Origin: Flavobacteriales bacterium
GTDB taxonomy: Bacteria; Bacteroidota; Bacteroidia; NS11-12g; UBA9320
Direction of reading: 5' to 3'
DNA: 64,000 bases
NCBI GenBank assembly: GCA_020635355.1
Contig: JACJZW010000004.1
Coordinates: 1-64,000, forward strand
How positions within the stretch are numbered: the stretch's first letter is position 1; each line of letters begins with the position of its first letter. The translations under genes and the position numbers were made by a program. A model generated the notes under the pieces. It was given only the letters and a program-made list of their open reading frames with translations. It had not been told where the DNA came from and did no database searches. Shown here one piece after another: positions 1 through 9,900 of the stretch.

Positions 1-97
1 CAACTAACTTATAGATGCGCGAAAGGTTTATCAAATCGCGGGAGGCGGTATGCAATGTACAACTTTATTGATTTTAGTAGTTAGGGGGAAATGCCGG
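1..97 (-). repeat. attC-like or attI-like sequence beyond the integrase 3' end
   Basis: Read on the minus strand, downstream of the integrase stop, this edge holds a CTAAC-ACTAAAATCA stretch followed by GTTGTAC and, about 60 bases later, GTTAGTTG. A small stem (CGCGA with TCGCG, positions 18-22 and 36-40) lies between them. Short GTT/AAC cores around an imperfect stem next to a tyrosine recombinase resemble the recombination sites of integron-like arrays. The consensus RYYYAAC/GTTRRRY is not matched exactly and the sequence is cut by the window edge, so this is tentative. Confidence 0.35.
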
Positions 98-1222
98 TTA
101 TAAGGAATCAAATGGGCTTTTAATGGCCTGTATGCTGCTCATGCTTACATGGGTGTAAATCTCCGTTGTTCGACTGCTTTTGTGACCCAATAGGGTTTGT
201 ATGTACCTCAAGTCGGTGCCGGATTCCAACAGGTGGGTGGCATAACTGTGTCGGAGCCAATGCAAGGTAACCGGGCGGGTAATCCCACATCGCTTGACGG
301 CTTGCCGCAACACGTTTCCCAATGCAGAGGCTGAATAGGGTGTTCCCTCGGGATGTCCTTCAAACAGGTATACCCGCGGTCTGTACCTGCGATAATAATC
401 CTCCAATAACCCAATCAAGTGGTCGCTAATGGGAACCATCCGATCCTTAAATCCCTTGCCCTGTCGGATTAATAACATGTTCCGCTCTCGATGAATGTCA
501 CCAGGTTTCATTTTTAACAATTCAGATCGCCGTAACCCGCAGGCATACAAAACAATTAACATCATGCGGTGCTTCTCATTCTGAGGCGCATCCAGTATCA
601 TCTTTACTTCTTCCTTACTCAACACATTAGGTAGCTTTCGCTCTTTTCTCGGACGTCTCAGTTGATCTAGATCCATCTCCCGGTTGTCCACCACCCGATA
701 GAATAATTTTATCGCACTCAATACCTGATTTTGCATGGATGAAGAGTACTTGTTTTTCAAAATGTGATCGCGATTAAACGCGTGAACATGTGCACCGTTG
801 AGCTTGGAGGCATCCTCTTCCGGAAAGTGTTTCAGGAAGGTGATGATCGCCCAACGATAGGTTTGTATTGTTCGGTTACTATAACGCCTCACATCCAACC
901 AATCCACAAATCGATCAATCAAGGAAGCATGATGAGGTAACGGATTCCCCCGATACAACTCTATATCTTCCGGAAGTTTCAAGATGGTAAAATGGCGTCG
1001 TAATCGTCGGATTAATGCCTCGTATTCACCATCGTCAAAGGGGATGGTCCAGCCTCGTTTAGTGGGATTCCATCGCGAATGCGGAATACTTCTCAACGCC
1101 TGAATCAACTTTAAATCATAGTCGAATCGCAATAACAAGTGAATCTTTCCCCGCAAACGAATACAGGAAATGGACAGCCCCGGCAGATCGCGGTTGAGGG
1201 ATAATTGAATGTTGGGTTCCAT
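98..1222 (-). CDS. Tyrosine recombinase/integrase, integron-integrase-like
   Basis: Site-specific recombinase of the phage integrase/XerC family, 374 residues. The catalytic set is complete: Arg231 in CGLRRSELL, Lys256 in QGKGFKD, the HWLRH box (His321, Arg324), His347 in LLGHKSS and the nucleophile Tyr356 in TTEIYTHVS. A SAM-like core-binding domain covers about residues 98-185. The first 90 residues form an extra N-terminal domain with WNPTKRGWTIP, seen in Bacteroidota integrases that sit beside integron-like arrays. The C-terminus IKSPFDSL is also typical of that group. It stands alone on the minus strand and its 3' side faces attC-like sequence at the window edge. I am sure of the family. 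Whether it moves cassettes, works on a mobile island or resolves dimers cannot be decided here; XerC/D proteins are normally about 300 residues and lack the extra N-terminus. Confidence 0.93.
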   Translation of the reverse strand: MEPNIQLSLNRDLPGLSISCIRLRGKIHLLLRFDYDLKLIQALRSIPHSRWNPTKRGWTIPFDDGEYEALIRRLRRHFTILKLPEDIELYRGNPLPHHASLIDRFVDWLDVRRYSNRTIQTYRWAIITFLKHFPEEDASKLNGAHVHAFNRDHILKNKYSSSMQNQVLSAIKLFYRVVDNREMDLDQLRRPRKERKLPNVLSKEEVKMILDAPQNEKHRMMLIVLYACGLRRSELLKMKPGDIHRERNMLLIRQGKGFKDRMVPISDHLIGLLEDYYRRYRPRVYLFEGHPEGTPYSASALGNVLRQAVKRCGITRPVTLHWLRHSYATHLLESGTDLRYIQTLLGHKSSRTTEIYTHVSMSSIQAIKSPFDSL

Positions 1223-1300
1223 GGTGAGTTGAGGGCTTCAATGTGGAATGCCTTTCCCTCAATCCCCAACGTACCGACTTAAAATAATCCGAACGCCCGA

Positions 1301-1909
1301 CTATTTTATCCGAACGCGCAGCACCTTCTCGTTGTTGAGGAATCCTTCCAGAACGTCTCCGGCAGCAACCGGACCAACACCCTCAGGTGTTCCGGTGAAA
1401 ATCATGTCGCCCATCTTTAAGGTAAAATACCGGGAAACATGGGCGATGAGTGCATCTACCCCAAACAGCATGTGATTTGGATTTCCATCCTGCACCTGCT
1501 GATCATTTTTGGTCAATGAAAAACGAAGATCCCCCAGTTGGCGATTTCCCAAATCAATCCATTGACCGCATACGGCACTTCCATCAAATCCCTTCGACTT
1601 TTCCCATGGAAGCCCCTTGCTTTTTAAGGCACTTTGAACATCGCGTGCGGTAAAATCGATCCCAACCGTAACCTGATCATAGTACTTCCGGGCAAAACGT
1701 TCTTCGATGTTTTTTCCGTTTCGGCCAATCCGAACAACCAATTCGGCTTCATAATGAACATCGTTGGTCCAATCCGGAATGTAAAAGGCATCCCGCTGAC
1801 GCATCAGAGATGAATCCGGCTTTAGAAAAATGACCGGTTCTTCCGGAATGGCGTTACCCAGTTCTTCGGCGTGTTTTTGGTAATTCCGGCCAACACAAAT
1901 GATCTTCAT
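1301..1909 (-). CDS. Fumarylacetoacetate hydrolase (FAH) family protein
   Basis: A compact 202-residue FAH-fold protein close in size to bacterial YcgM and mammalian FAHD1 enzymes, which cleave acylpyruvates or decarboxylate oxaloacetate. It begins MKIICVGRNYQKHA, the usual N-terminus of this subfamily. The metal-binding acidic residues are in HYEAELVVRIG (about residues 52-62) and the GIDFTARD segment (about 93-100), and a conserved FTGTPEGVGP loop is near residue 168. Its start overlaps the stop of the upstream decarboxylase gene by four bases (ATGA), so it is the last gene of the meta-cleavage operon. The context suggests an acylpyruvate or keto-enol substrate from that pathway, but the exact reaction is not shown by the sequence. 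A general housekeeping role is the alternative. Confidence 0.85.
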   Translation of the reverse strand: MKIICVGRNYQKHAEELGNAIPEEPVIFLKPDSSLMRQRDAFYIPDWTNDVHYEAELVVRIGRNGKNIEERFARKYYDQVTVGIDFTARDVQSALKSKGLPWEKSKGFDGSAVCGQWIDLGNRQLGDLRFSLTKNDQQVQDGNPNHMLFGVDALIAHVSRYFTLKMGDMIFTGTPEGVGPVAAGDVLEGFLNNEKVLRVRIK

Positions 1910-2682
1910 GCCACGTTAAACTGAACGGGTCCCATACCCTCTACTTCTGCTTTGATGGTGGTTCCAGGTTGGATAAAAACAGCCGATGTTGCTGCTCCGG
2001 CCATCAGAATATCCCCTTTGCGAAGTGGTTGATTGTATTTCAGGGAAAGGCGTATGGCGTGTACAACACTCAACCATGGATCGCCCAGAATGTCGTTGGA
2101 GGATCCCTGTTCCTTAACCTCATCGTTGAAGGACAAGGTGATGTTCAAATTGGTGAGATCTTCCCGTAATTGCATCCAATCGCCCACTACCAAAGCCGAA
2201 GATGAGCAGTTATCGGCAATCACATCTTCCAGTGAAAACTTAAAGTTTTGATATCGGCTATCAATCACTTCGATAGCCGGTGCCATGGCATCCACATAAT
2301 CCAATACCTCGTCCCGGGTGATTTCGCGATCAACATCCTGAGCCATTCGAAAGCATATTTCCGGCTCTGCACGCGGGTGGATAAACTTACTGAGTTCAAG
2401 CTCACCGCCACCTTCCAGCAGCATGGCATCGGTGAGCCTACCCCAGATCATGTCGTGAACACCCATCTGCTCCATTTTGGCAAAACTGGTAAAGCCCAGC
2501 TTCAGACCGATGAGCGTCTCCCCGCGATCAATCCTCCGCTGAATCGATAATCGTTGTATTTCATAGGCCTCATCTTCTGTAAAAGAGGTCGTTAAGCTGA
2601 TCTGATCAACAGCTTCGGCTGTTTGAGCAGCCAGATCAAGCTCTTCGGCAATCCGTTCATATTCGGTTGTTGTCATCGACAT
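1906..2682 (-). CDS. xylI: 4-oxalocrotonate decarboxylase-like (hydratase/decarboxylase family)
   Basis: 258 residues, FAH-fold hydratase/decarboxylase family. It resembles XylI/DmpH more than MhpD: it has GLKLGFTSFAKMEQMGV near residue 60 and EVIDSRYQNFKFSL near residue 137, both close to the XylI versions. XylI decarboxylates 2-oxo-3-hexenedioate (4-oxalocrotonate) to 2-oxopent-4-enoate in a complex with its hydratase. The Mg2+-binding acidic residues lie in the HPRAEPEI segment near residue 105. Ten bases separate it from mhpE upstream, and it overlaps the FAH gene downstream. The presence of both this gene and an MhpD-type hydratase in the cluster supports a decarboxylase role. A second hydratase is the alternative. 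Confidence 0.78.
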   Translation of the reverse strand: MSMTTTEYERIAEELDLAAQTAEAVDQISLTTSFTEDEAYEIQRLSIQRRIDRGETLIGLKLGFTSFAKMEQMGVHDMIWGRLTDAMLLEGGGELELSKFIHPRAEPEICFRMAQDVDREITRDEVLDYVDAMAPAIEVIDSRYQNFKFSLEDVIADNCSSSALVVGDWMQLREDLTNLNITLSFNDEVKEQGSSNDILGDPWLSVVHAIRLSLKYNQPLRKGDILMAGAATSAVFIQPGTTIKAEVEGMGPVQFNVA

Positions 2683-2692
2683 AAAGGGCGGG

Positions 2693-3718
2693 TTAAGGTT
2701 GAGTTTGTTGGTTCTTCATATCCAGGGCAACGTCTACAATCATATCTTCCTGACCGCCTACCATTTTTCGATTGCCCAATTCTTCTAAAATTGCCCGAGT
2801 ATCCATTCCGTATTTGGCGGATGCCCGTTCGGCGTGCAGCAAAAAGGAGGAATACACTCCGGCATACCCAAGAGAAAGTGTTTCCCGATCTACCCGAACC
2901 GGACGTTCCTGAAGCGGACGAATCAAATCGTCTGCGGCGTCCATCAAGGCATAGAGATCGGAGCCGTGCTCGGCACTCATCTTATTCAAAACGGCAATCA
3001 ACACCTCAAGCGGGCAATTCCCGGCTCCGGCACCCATTCCGGCCAGGGATGCATCCAACCGAACCGCCCCATGCTCCATGGCAACGATGGTATTGGCAAC
3101 CCCCAAACCGAGGTTATGGTGACAGTGAATGCCAATTTCGGTGGTGGAATCCAATACCTCCTTGAATGCCAGCATACGTTCCCGAACATCGTTCATTAAC
3201 AGGGCACCGGCACTGTCCGTCACATAGACGCAATGCGCTCCATAGGACTCCATAAGTTTTGCCTGCTGTGTTAACTTTTCCGGTGGATTCATGTGCGCCA
3301 TCATTAAAAATCCGGCAACATCCATCCCCATATTTCGGGCCGCTTCTATGTGTTGTTTAGAGATATCAGCCTCTGTACAATGGGTGGCTATCCGAACGGA
3401 TCGAACACCTAAATCATAGGCTTTTTTGAGATCTTCAATGGTCCCAATGCCTGGTAATAACAGGGTAGTAAGAACGGCATGATTCAGCTTTTCTGCCAAA
3501 CCTTCCAACCATTGCCAATCCGTATGGGCGCCAAAACCATAATTAAAACTTGATCCCGCCAACCCGTCACCGTGTGCAACCTCAATGGCATCTACTCCGG
3601 CCTGATCCAGTGCCAAGGCAATTTCAGTGAGCTTTTCAGTGGAATATTGATGACGTATGGCGTGCATCCCATCGCGCAAGGTCACATCCTGGATGTATAA
3701 TTTTTCTCGTCCCATCAT
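2693..3718 (-). CDS. mhpE: 4-hydroxy-2-oxovalerate aldolase
   Basis: DRE-TIM metallolyase of 341 residues, the normal MhpE/DmpG length. It cleaves 4-hydroxy-2-oxovalerate to pyruvate and acetaldehyde. The N-terminal strand carries the catalytic TLRDG (Arg15, Asp16), and the metal ligands are in GIHCHHNLG (His198 and His200). The C-terminal region forms the communication domain that docks onto acylating acetaldehyde dehydrogenase, so that the toxic acetaldehyde is channelled. Its start lies directly after the mhpF stop. Two adjacent ATG codons (3718 and 3715) can both serve as start. Co-transcription with mhpF is expected and fits the known heterotetramer. Confidence 0.95.
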   Translation of the reverse strand: MMGREKLYIQDVTLRDGMHAIRHQYSTEKLTEIALALDQAGVDAIEVAHGDGLAGSSFNYGFGAHTDWQWLEGLAEKLNHAVLTTLLLPGIGTIEDLKKAYDLGVRSVRIATHCTEADISKQHIEAARNMGMDVAGFLMMAHMNPPEKLTQQAKLMESYGAHCVYVTDSAGALLMNDVRERMLAFKEVLDSTTEIGIHCHHNLGLGVANTIVAMEHGAVRLDASLAGMGAGAGNCPLEVLIAVLNKMSAEHGSDLYALMDAADDLIRPLQERPVRVDRETLSLGYAGVYSSFLLHAERASAKYGMDTRAILEELGNRKMVGGQEDMIVDVALDMKNQQTQP

Positions 3719-4645
3719 CTATGCGTTTATGCGATGTTCAGTTGAAATTCGCTCACCAACGGCCATGGCGGCGCTGGTCATAATATCGAGGTTACCTGCG
3801 TAATTGGGCAGATAGTGCCCGGCTCCTTCCACTCGTAGAAAAACCGATGTTTTCAAACCGTGAACGTGTCCAATTCCTTCAATGTACACGGGGTTGTCTT
3901 CCGGAATATCATCAAATTGAACTTCCTGATGAAGGGAGTATCCTGGTACATATTTTCTCACCTCTTCTGCCATCTGATGAATGCTCTCCCGAATCGCATC
4001 ACGATCGGCCTGAGCACTAAGGGTAAAAACCGTATCGCGCATTACCAGCGGGGGTTCAGCAGGGTTCAGGATGATGATGGCCTTACCGCGTTGTGCACCT
4101 CCCACTTTTTCAATGGCATGGGACGTGGTCTCGGTAAATTCATCGATGTTGGCGCGGGTTCCGGGTCCAGCAGACTTACTGGCGATGCTGGCAACAATTT
4201 CCCCGTAGTATACCGGGGCGATGCGTGAAACGGCAGCTACCATAGGGATCGTAGCCTGACCACCGCAGGTCACCATATTTACATTTGGTACATCGGTGAG
4301 TTGATGGAGATTTACCGGAGGAATGACATAGGGGCCGATGGCAGCAGGGGTTAGATCAACTACCTTCTTGTTGGGATAGGCTTTGATTTTCTCATAGTTG
4401 GCGATGTGTGCTCCGGCTGATGTGGCATCGAAGACGATGCCGATATCCTTCCATTCATCCATGGCGATGAGCCCATCAATACCCTCATGGGTAGTTTGAA
4501 CACCCATTCTACGTGCCCTGGCCAAACCGTCTGATTCCGGGTCGATACCAACCATGACCGACATTTCCAACGACTTGGAAAGTCGGAGTATTTTGATCAT
4601 TAGATCCGTACCAATGTTACCCGATCCGATAATTGCTGCTTTCAA
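3719..4645 (-). CDS. mhpF: Acetaldehyde dehydrogenase (acylating)
   Basis: Converts acetaldehyde, NAD+ and CoA to acetyl-CoA. It has 308 residues, as is usual for MhpF/DmpF. The Rossmann motif GSGNIG is at residues 7-12, and the catalytic cysteine is Cys127 in TCGGQATIPM. The C-terminal GHYLPNYAGNLDIMTSAA stretch is typical of the family. It is the first gene of the mhpF-mhpE-xylI-FAH run, with a TACCTTTG promoter box 26 bases upstream of its ATG. mhpD lies 106 bases further upstream on the same strand and could reach it by read-through. Confidence 0.96.
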   Translation of the reverse strand: MKAAIIGSGNIGTDLMIKILRLSKSLEMSVMVGIDPESDGLARARRMGVQTTHEGIDGLIAMDEWKDIGIVFDATSAGAHIANYEKIKAYPNKKVVDLTPAAIGPYVIPPVNLHQLTDVPNVNMVTCGGQATIPMVAAVSRIAPVYYGEIVASIASKSAGPGTRANIDEFTETTSHAIEKVGGAQRGKAIIILNPAEPPLVMRDTVFTLSAQADRDAIRESIHQMAEEVRKYVPGYSLHQEVQFDDIPEDNPVYIEGIGHVHGLKTSVFLRVEGAGHYLPNYAGNLDIMTSAAMAVGERISTEHRINA

Positions 4646-4670
4646 GATCCGATTGTTTTAGGATTGGCAG

Positions 4671-4678
4671 CAAAGGTA
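4671..4678 (-). promoter_or_regulatory. Candidate -7 box of mhpF
   Basis: TACCTTTG on the minus strand matches the Bacteroidota TAnnTTTG box, 26 bases before the mhpF ATG, in the only sizeable gap of the meta-cleavage cluster. No clear -33 TTTG was found at the ideal distance. Confidence 0.5.
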
Positions 4679-4751
4679 GGCACCGAGGTTCAAACAGGGT
4701 CAACTTCGATTGGATGAACCAATGAAATGCGTGTGTACACTTAATGGATTG

Positions 4752-5525
4752 TTATACGCAACTAAATGTTACGTCGTCAAAGCCATCAATCTTTGCCAAG
4801 ATGTGATCTCCCGCAACTATGGGAACCATTGGGCCCAAGGCACCGGATAGAATAATATCACCGGCTTGAAGGGGGGTGTTTCTTCGGCCCATTTCGTTGG
4901 CCAGCCAAAGCACGGCATTTAATGGATTACCAAGACAGGCGGCTCCACTACCTTCGGAACGAAGTTCGTTGTTCACGTATAACTTCATGCCACATCCGGT
5001 CAAATCCACCTCGTCCAAATTTACTTTTTGATCGCCCAGCACAAAATGACTGGCCGAGGCATTGTCGGCTACGGTATCGGTGATGCGAATATCCCAATTA
5101 ACAATTCTGCTGCCTACCACTTCAATAGAAGCTTTCACGCAATCAATGGCTTGAATAACATCGTCCATGGTGGGTTGAAGCGGTACATCGGCTTTCAGGA
5201 TGAAGGCCAGTTCAGCTTCTGCTTTGGGTTGCAGGATGTCTGTATAGGAAACCGATCCACCATTGGGTATATGGGTATCGGCCCAAAGCATACCAAAATC
5301 AGGCTGGTCAACGCCCAGTTGCTTTTGAACGGCTACGGATGTAAGACCAATTTTCTTCCCAACGATCTTCCCGCCGGATTTTAACCGAACGGCACGCACA
5401 TATTCCTGAATGGCGTATGCCTGATCAATATCGGTTACACCAATTTCGTGACGAAGTGGTTCAATGGCCACTCCCGATTTCGCTGCCGCAATAAGGGCAT
5501 CACCGGCTTTTGAAATGATTTCCAT
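4752..5525 (-). CDS. mhpD: 2-oxopent-4-enoate hydratase
   Basis: 257 residues, hydratase/decarboxylase family. It follows E. coli MhpD closely along its length: VGKKIGLTSVAVQKQLGVDQPDFG near residue 55 onward (given here in outline), LQPKAEAELAF, EVVGSRI, TDTVADNAS and GDIILSGALGPMVP. It adds water to 2-hydroxypenta-2,4-dienoate to give 4-hydroxy-2-oxovalerate, the substrate of MhpE. The Mg2+-binding acids are in KAEAELAF near residue 107. It is the most upstream gene of the cluster and lies 20 bases after the stop of the PorP-SPOR gene, so it either has its own weak promoter (TAAATTCG near 5532-5539) or is read from the T9SS genes. No extradiol dioxygenase is present in the window. Confidence 0.9.
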   Translation of the reverse strand: MEIISKAGDALIAAAKSGVAIEPLRHEIGVTDIDQAYAIQEYVRAVRLKSGGKIVGKKIGLTSVAVQKQLGVDQPDFGMLWADTHIPNGGSVSYTDILQPKAEAELAFILKADVPLQPTMDDVIQAIDCVKASIEVVGSRIVNWDIRITDTVADNASASHFVLGDQKVNLDEVDLTGCGMKLYVNNELRSEGSGAACLGNPLNAVLWLANEMGRRNTPLQAGDIILSGALGPMVPIVAGDHILAKIDGFDDVTFSCV

Positions 5526-5545
5526 GGCCGGCGAATTTACGCGGA

Positions 5546-6913
5546 TTAGATGGTCTTAACCCAAAGTTTCAGTGAACCGGATGAGTTCTTTCGCACATAC
5601 TCTCGAGCCTGTTCCTTATCGGTAAACTTACCGAGGTGAACGTAGAACGTTCCGGAAGGCTTGTGGTAATACATGTATGGGCTCTTGCCTTTGTTTACCA
5701 GTTGATTGAAATAGATGGTTGCATTGGCCTCGTCTCCAAACGATCCGGCAATTACAAGGAATTCTCCTTTTGTGGCCGTTGGTGTGGATGGTTTGGGCTT
5801 GGCTGGCTCCTCGTCAACGGCTGGTCGGCTGGGTTGCGTGGGCACCTTTTGAACCACCACCACGGTATCAACGCGGTTCGGGCGTCGTTCCAGTTCTTCA
5901 ATGGTTTCTTCCAGTTTGGCGATCTTCTTATCCTGCATTTGTGATTTGGCCGCCGATTCTTCCTTGAGGGCATCAAACTCAGCATCTTTCACACTGGACG
6001 ATTCCTTTTTACCAAACACATAGCCCAGTAAAAATTCATGACTGCCGCCCAAGGCCGTTGAGTACTGACCGGTTGAAACATCGTATGCATATCCAAATCG
6101 AACAGATTCGGCGATCATCATTCCGCCCATAAAGGAGACCCCATATCCGTCCCGGATTCCAATGCCCAGATAGCCGCGCTTTTTCCATTCAGCCGTAAGG
6201 TTGATGTCGGCCTGGCCGGGAGAATTTGCGGTATTCTTATAGAGCACCATGGGTTGAATCATCAGATTCTCATTCACATTGATGTCGTACGAGGCAATGA
6301 GGGTAAGGTGATTTTGCAGATCGTATTCAACGGTATTGTTGTAATGATCCGTGAGCTTTTGGGATCCGCTCATGAACTGTGGAAACGATAATCCAAAACG
6401 GAAATCCTTCAGGGTAATATTGGCTCCAATGGATGCATCAAGAGAGGCTCCTGATGGCCGGTCCAGGACCCGAAGAACCGGGTCATTGGGGTCTGTTGCC
6501 ACGATATTACTCAAGTCGAACTGGGTATTCACAGCACCCAGCGCAAATCCAAACGACAACTTCATCGCATCACTCAGCTTAAGGTGGTAGGCATAGTTGC
6601 CGTAGAAACTGGTGCTTTGCAACAAGGTATTCACATCATTGATGAAGTAGGCACCAATACCCATTTTTCCATCCTGAACAGTTCCGTTAAGAGTAAGTCC
6701 GGAGGTTTGATACCCATCGATGTTGGTATACTGTCGGCGGCCAAAGGCATGTGCTTCGGTATTCTCATTCATTCCGGTATAGGCCGGATTATAGAGAAAC
6801 TTGTTGAAGTAGTACTGTGAGTACAATGGGATTTGCTGAGCCTGAACGCTTCCGGCCAAGAGTAACAATCCCAGGATATATACAAACGAACGTTTCATCT
6901 GAATGAATTTCAT
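5546..6913 (-). CDS. PorP/SprF family outer membrane protein with C-terminal SPOR domain
   Basis: 455 residues. A signal peptide ends at about VQAQ, followed by the PorP/SprF hallmark QQIPLYSQYYFNKFLYNPAY and a 14-strand-type barrel to about residue 300. PorP/SprF proteins help T9SS cargo with type B sorting domains to reach or stay on the cell surface. A charged coiled segment (about 305-345) and a Pro/Lys linker lead to a SPOR domain (about 380-455), which binds denuded septal peptidoglycan. This fusion is unusual because most PorP proteins end after the barrel. Its start lies three bases after the stop of the 1158-residue T9SS protein, the classic sprB-sprF arrangement. An in-frame ATG at 6898 (MKRSF) gives a better signal peptide and may be the true start. 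Confidence 0.92.
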   Translation of the reverse strand: MKFIQMKRSFVYILGLLLLAGSVQAQQIPLYSQYYFNKFLYNPAYTGMNENTEAHAFGRRQYTNIDGYQTSGLTLNGTVQDGKMGIGAYFINDVNTLLQSTSFYGNYAYHLKLSDAMKLSFGFALGAVNTQFDLSNIVATDPNDPVLRVLDRPSGASLDASIGANITLKDFRFGLSFPQFMSGSQKLTDHYNNTVEYDLQNHLTLIASYDINVNENLMIQPMVLYKNTANSPGQADINLTAEWKKRGYLGIGIRDGYGVSFMGGMMIAESVRFGYAYDVSTGQYSTALGGSHEFLLGYVFGKKESSSVKDAEFDALKEESAAKSQMQDKKIAKLEETIEELERRPNRVDTVVVVQKVPTQPSRPAVDEEPAKPKPSTPTATKGEFLVIAGSFGDEANATIYFNQLVNKGKSPYMYYHKPSGTFYVHLGKFTDKEQAREYVRKNSSGSLKLWVKTI

Positions 6914-6915
6914 GT

Positions 6916-9900
6916 TTATCGTATGATTAGAAGTGAACCCTTGAGAACCCCAAAGGTGTCTATGTTCTCGATGATATAGAGGTATGTCCCTTCCGGAACA
7001 GGTTCACCATTATAGGTTCCGTTCCAGTCGTTTTGATAATTGAAGCTTACGAATACTTGTTTACCCCATCGGCTAATAATGCTCACCTTGGCATCCTGAA
7101 TGCCCGGAAGTGTGCTCAGATCCCAAACGTCGTTTGATCCGTCGTCATTGGGTGTGAGGAGATTTGGTACATCAAAATCACCGGCAGGGTTCACCGTAAC
7201 AATCACGGTATCGAATGACTCGCATCCGAATGAGTTATAGACCCGAAGAATGTACGTAGTGGTGGAAGTGGGCGAGGCTACCGGATTGGCAATGGTGTCG
7301 TTTGAAAGGGATCCGGATGGCATCCAGTCATACGATCCACCACCCGATCCATTTAAGGTGACACTTCCGCCAAAATCAATGGTTTCATCTATTCCGGCAT
7401 TGGCCGTTGGTGAGGGTAACACACTCACGGCAACGGAGTCAACATCCGTGCAACCGTTGCTGTTGGAAGCGGTTACATGATAGGCGCCAGCCTTATTCAC
7501 CACGATTGATTTGGTGGTTTCGCCTGTTCGCCACTGATAGCTCAGGGCATTGGAGTTGGCAGTAATGGTGACCGAATCACCGGAACACAGCGCAATGGGT
7601 CCGGCAGGTGTAATAGATACCTTGACCGTATCACCCTGAACAATATTTTTTCGTACGGAATCAACACAGCCGTTTTGTGTCCAAACCTTGAGACCTACGG
7701 AATAGGTTCCGGTAGCTCCAAAGGCATGATTTACCACCGATGTGCCGTAATTGGTTCCGTTAACATCCCATTCCCAGGTGGCAATAGGATCAGCTGCATC
7801 CGCCTGGCTGGTGTCGGTTAGCGTGATGGCAGCCGGGAAACACGGAACAGCCGACATATAACCCGCTTTTGGGGGCGAAACCACCCGAATGGTTCGGGTT
7901 ACGGTATCGGAATCCAGATTGGAATTGATCACGATCAACTGAACATCATAGGTGCCGGGAGCTGGATAGCCGTATTTCGGATTTTGAATGATGGAAGTGT
8001 CATCGGTAGTGGCACCATCACCAAAGTCCCAATGCCACGCCACAATGCCACCGGTTGTGGTAGCAGAAATGTCTGTAAATTGAACGGAATCCGGGAAACA
8101 GGCAACCTGATAGTCGAAGGCCGCAATCGCTCCGCTCTTACCCAATGGGTTGGAACCTTTGGCGGTATTGGCTAATGAAACGAAGGACATGGTTTGGTTG
8201 GCATTGGTGCTTGATGCAATTCCATTACCTGCCGCAGTGCCTGATCCGCCAAGATCCTGCCAGGCGCCAATGGATTCAACTACCATGCGAACCTGTGACG
8301 GATTGGTCACTTCATCGTCGTTCACAATGGTTCCATATCCACCCATGAACGATACCTTGCTAAAGCTTAGACCATCCATGTTATTGGTTCTCCAATGATG
8401 AATCTGGGAGGTGTGCGTGATGCCTTTGGCGATGGTGAAGGATGGCGCAGGGCCTTGATTCAACTCGGCTTCCAGACTTCCTAAATTACCCGTGGTTGTT
8501 GCCTCGGTCACGATCCAAATGGGTCGGAAATCCGGTCCTTTCCCAATGGGGAAATAGGTGGTATCCATCGTTTTGGTGGTGGTAACAATTCGAAGCGGAC
8601 CATCAACATACGAGGTTAGGCCTCCGCCTGAAACTTTGTTGAATGGTTCAGCAAATTGGGGTTGTCCCACGGTAATCACACCACTTTGGGTATTGATGAT
8701 TCCATCTTTTAAGGTCAGTGTATTAGACAAAGCCATGTCACCATGCATGGTGACCGTTTTACCCACGCCCGCCATTACAAATGAACCCAGCGAAACTTCT
8801 CCGCGGGTGAATACATCCAGTGATTTATCAATGTTTACATCTTCCGTATGATTCATGGTGTCCAGGTGAATGCTCCAGTTATCGGAGGCAATGAGCACTG
8901 CAGGCGTCATGAAGATGTTGCCATCGCTGCCCGAGATATAGGCATGCATGGGTTTAAAGTTGATGTAGGCGAATCGGTTTTCGTCCAGATAGTGGCGGAA
9001 CTTATCTTCATTGATGAAGTTCATACTATCGTTATGGGCGGTACCAGTCATTCCTTCCAGCAAGCAATTGGTGGCGTCAATCTGATCCGTTGCCCGAATA
9101 TTGGAACCGGCGTCATCTAGGAAAATAAAGTAGTCCCGAACATCCGTAAAGGTTGAATTATTGGGTTCCGGATGACAGTTTCCCCGCAGCAGCATGGCGG
9201 TTGGAACATTGTCAAAAGAGGTGTTTGAGAAGATAAAATCCGTTCGGTTACTATCCACCCAGGCATCAACCCCAACCACGTTCAGGTTGGTAAAGGCACA
9301 TCCGTTGAATTGGAAGGTGTCTACCTTATTGTTGTTGATGATGTTGTTTAACCGAAGCCCAAAATCGCAATTCACAAAGGTGTCATTGGTGATAAGGGTA
9401 GGCGGTAGATTATTGTTTAAGGCAGAGATGGCCTCGCCGTAGTTTGAGTAATTGTTGTTATTGAGGGTGATGGTAAAGTTCCCAAAATTGCTGTGCAGGT
9501 AGAGTGCTAGGTCCCCAATGGAAGCACCCACGGTGGTAATGTTGTTATTCACGAGGCTGATTCCGGAGGTGTTCATACCGCAGTTTTCAACCTGCATACC
9601 AATGTTGAAGGCCCGGATGGTGTTGCCGCTTACCTGCCAGCTTCGGCCATGTGAGGTGCGAAACTCGTGGATATATACGCCAATATCAGTAAGCTCAACG
9701 CTGTTACCAATGAGATCGCAATAGAATCCTTCCAATTGAATGGCGGCTGAACCATCACCAAGATTGGTGATGTAACAATCCTTCACACCACAATTGATAT
9801 TTCCCTGATTTACATTACCCCGGAAGTAAACTCCTCCTGAATTGAGGTTCCTAAAGATGCAGTTCTGAATCCACACATTGTTAAAGGGACCTGCGTTGCT

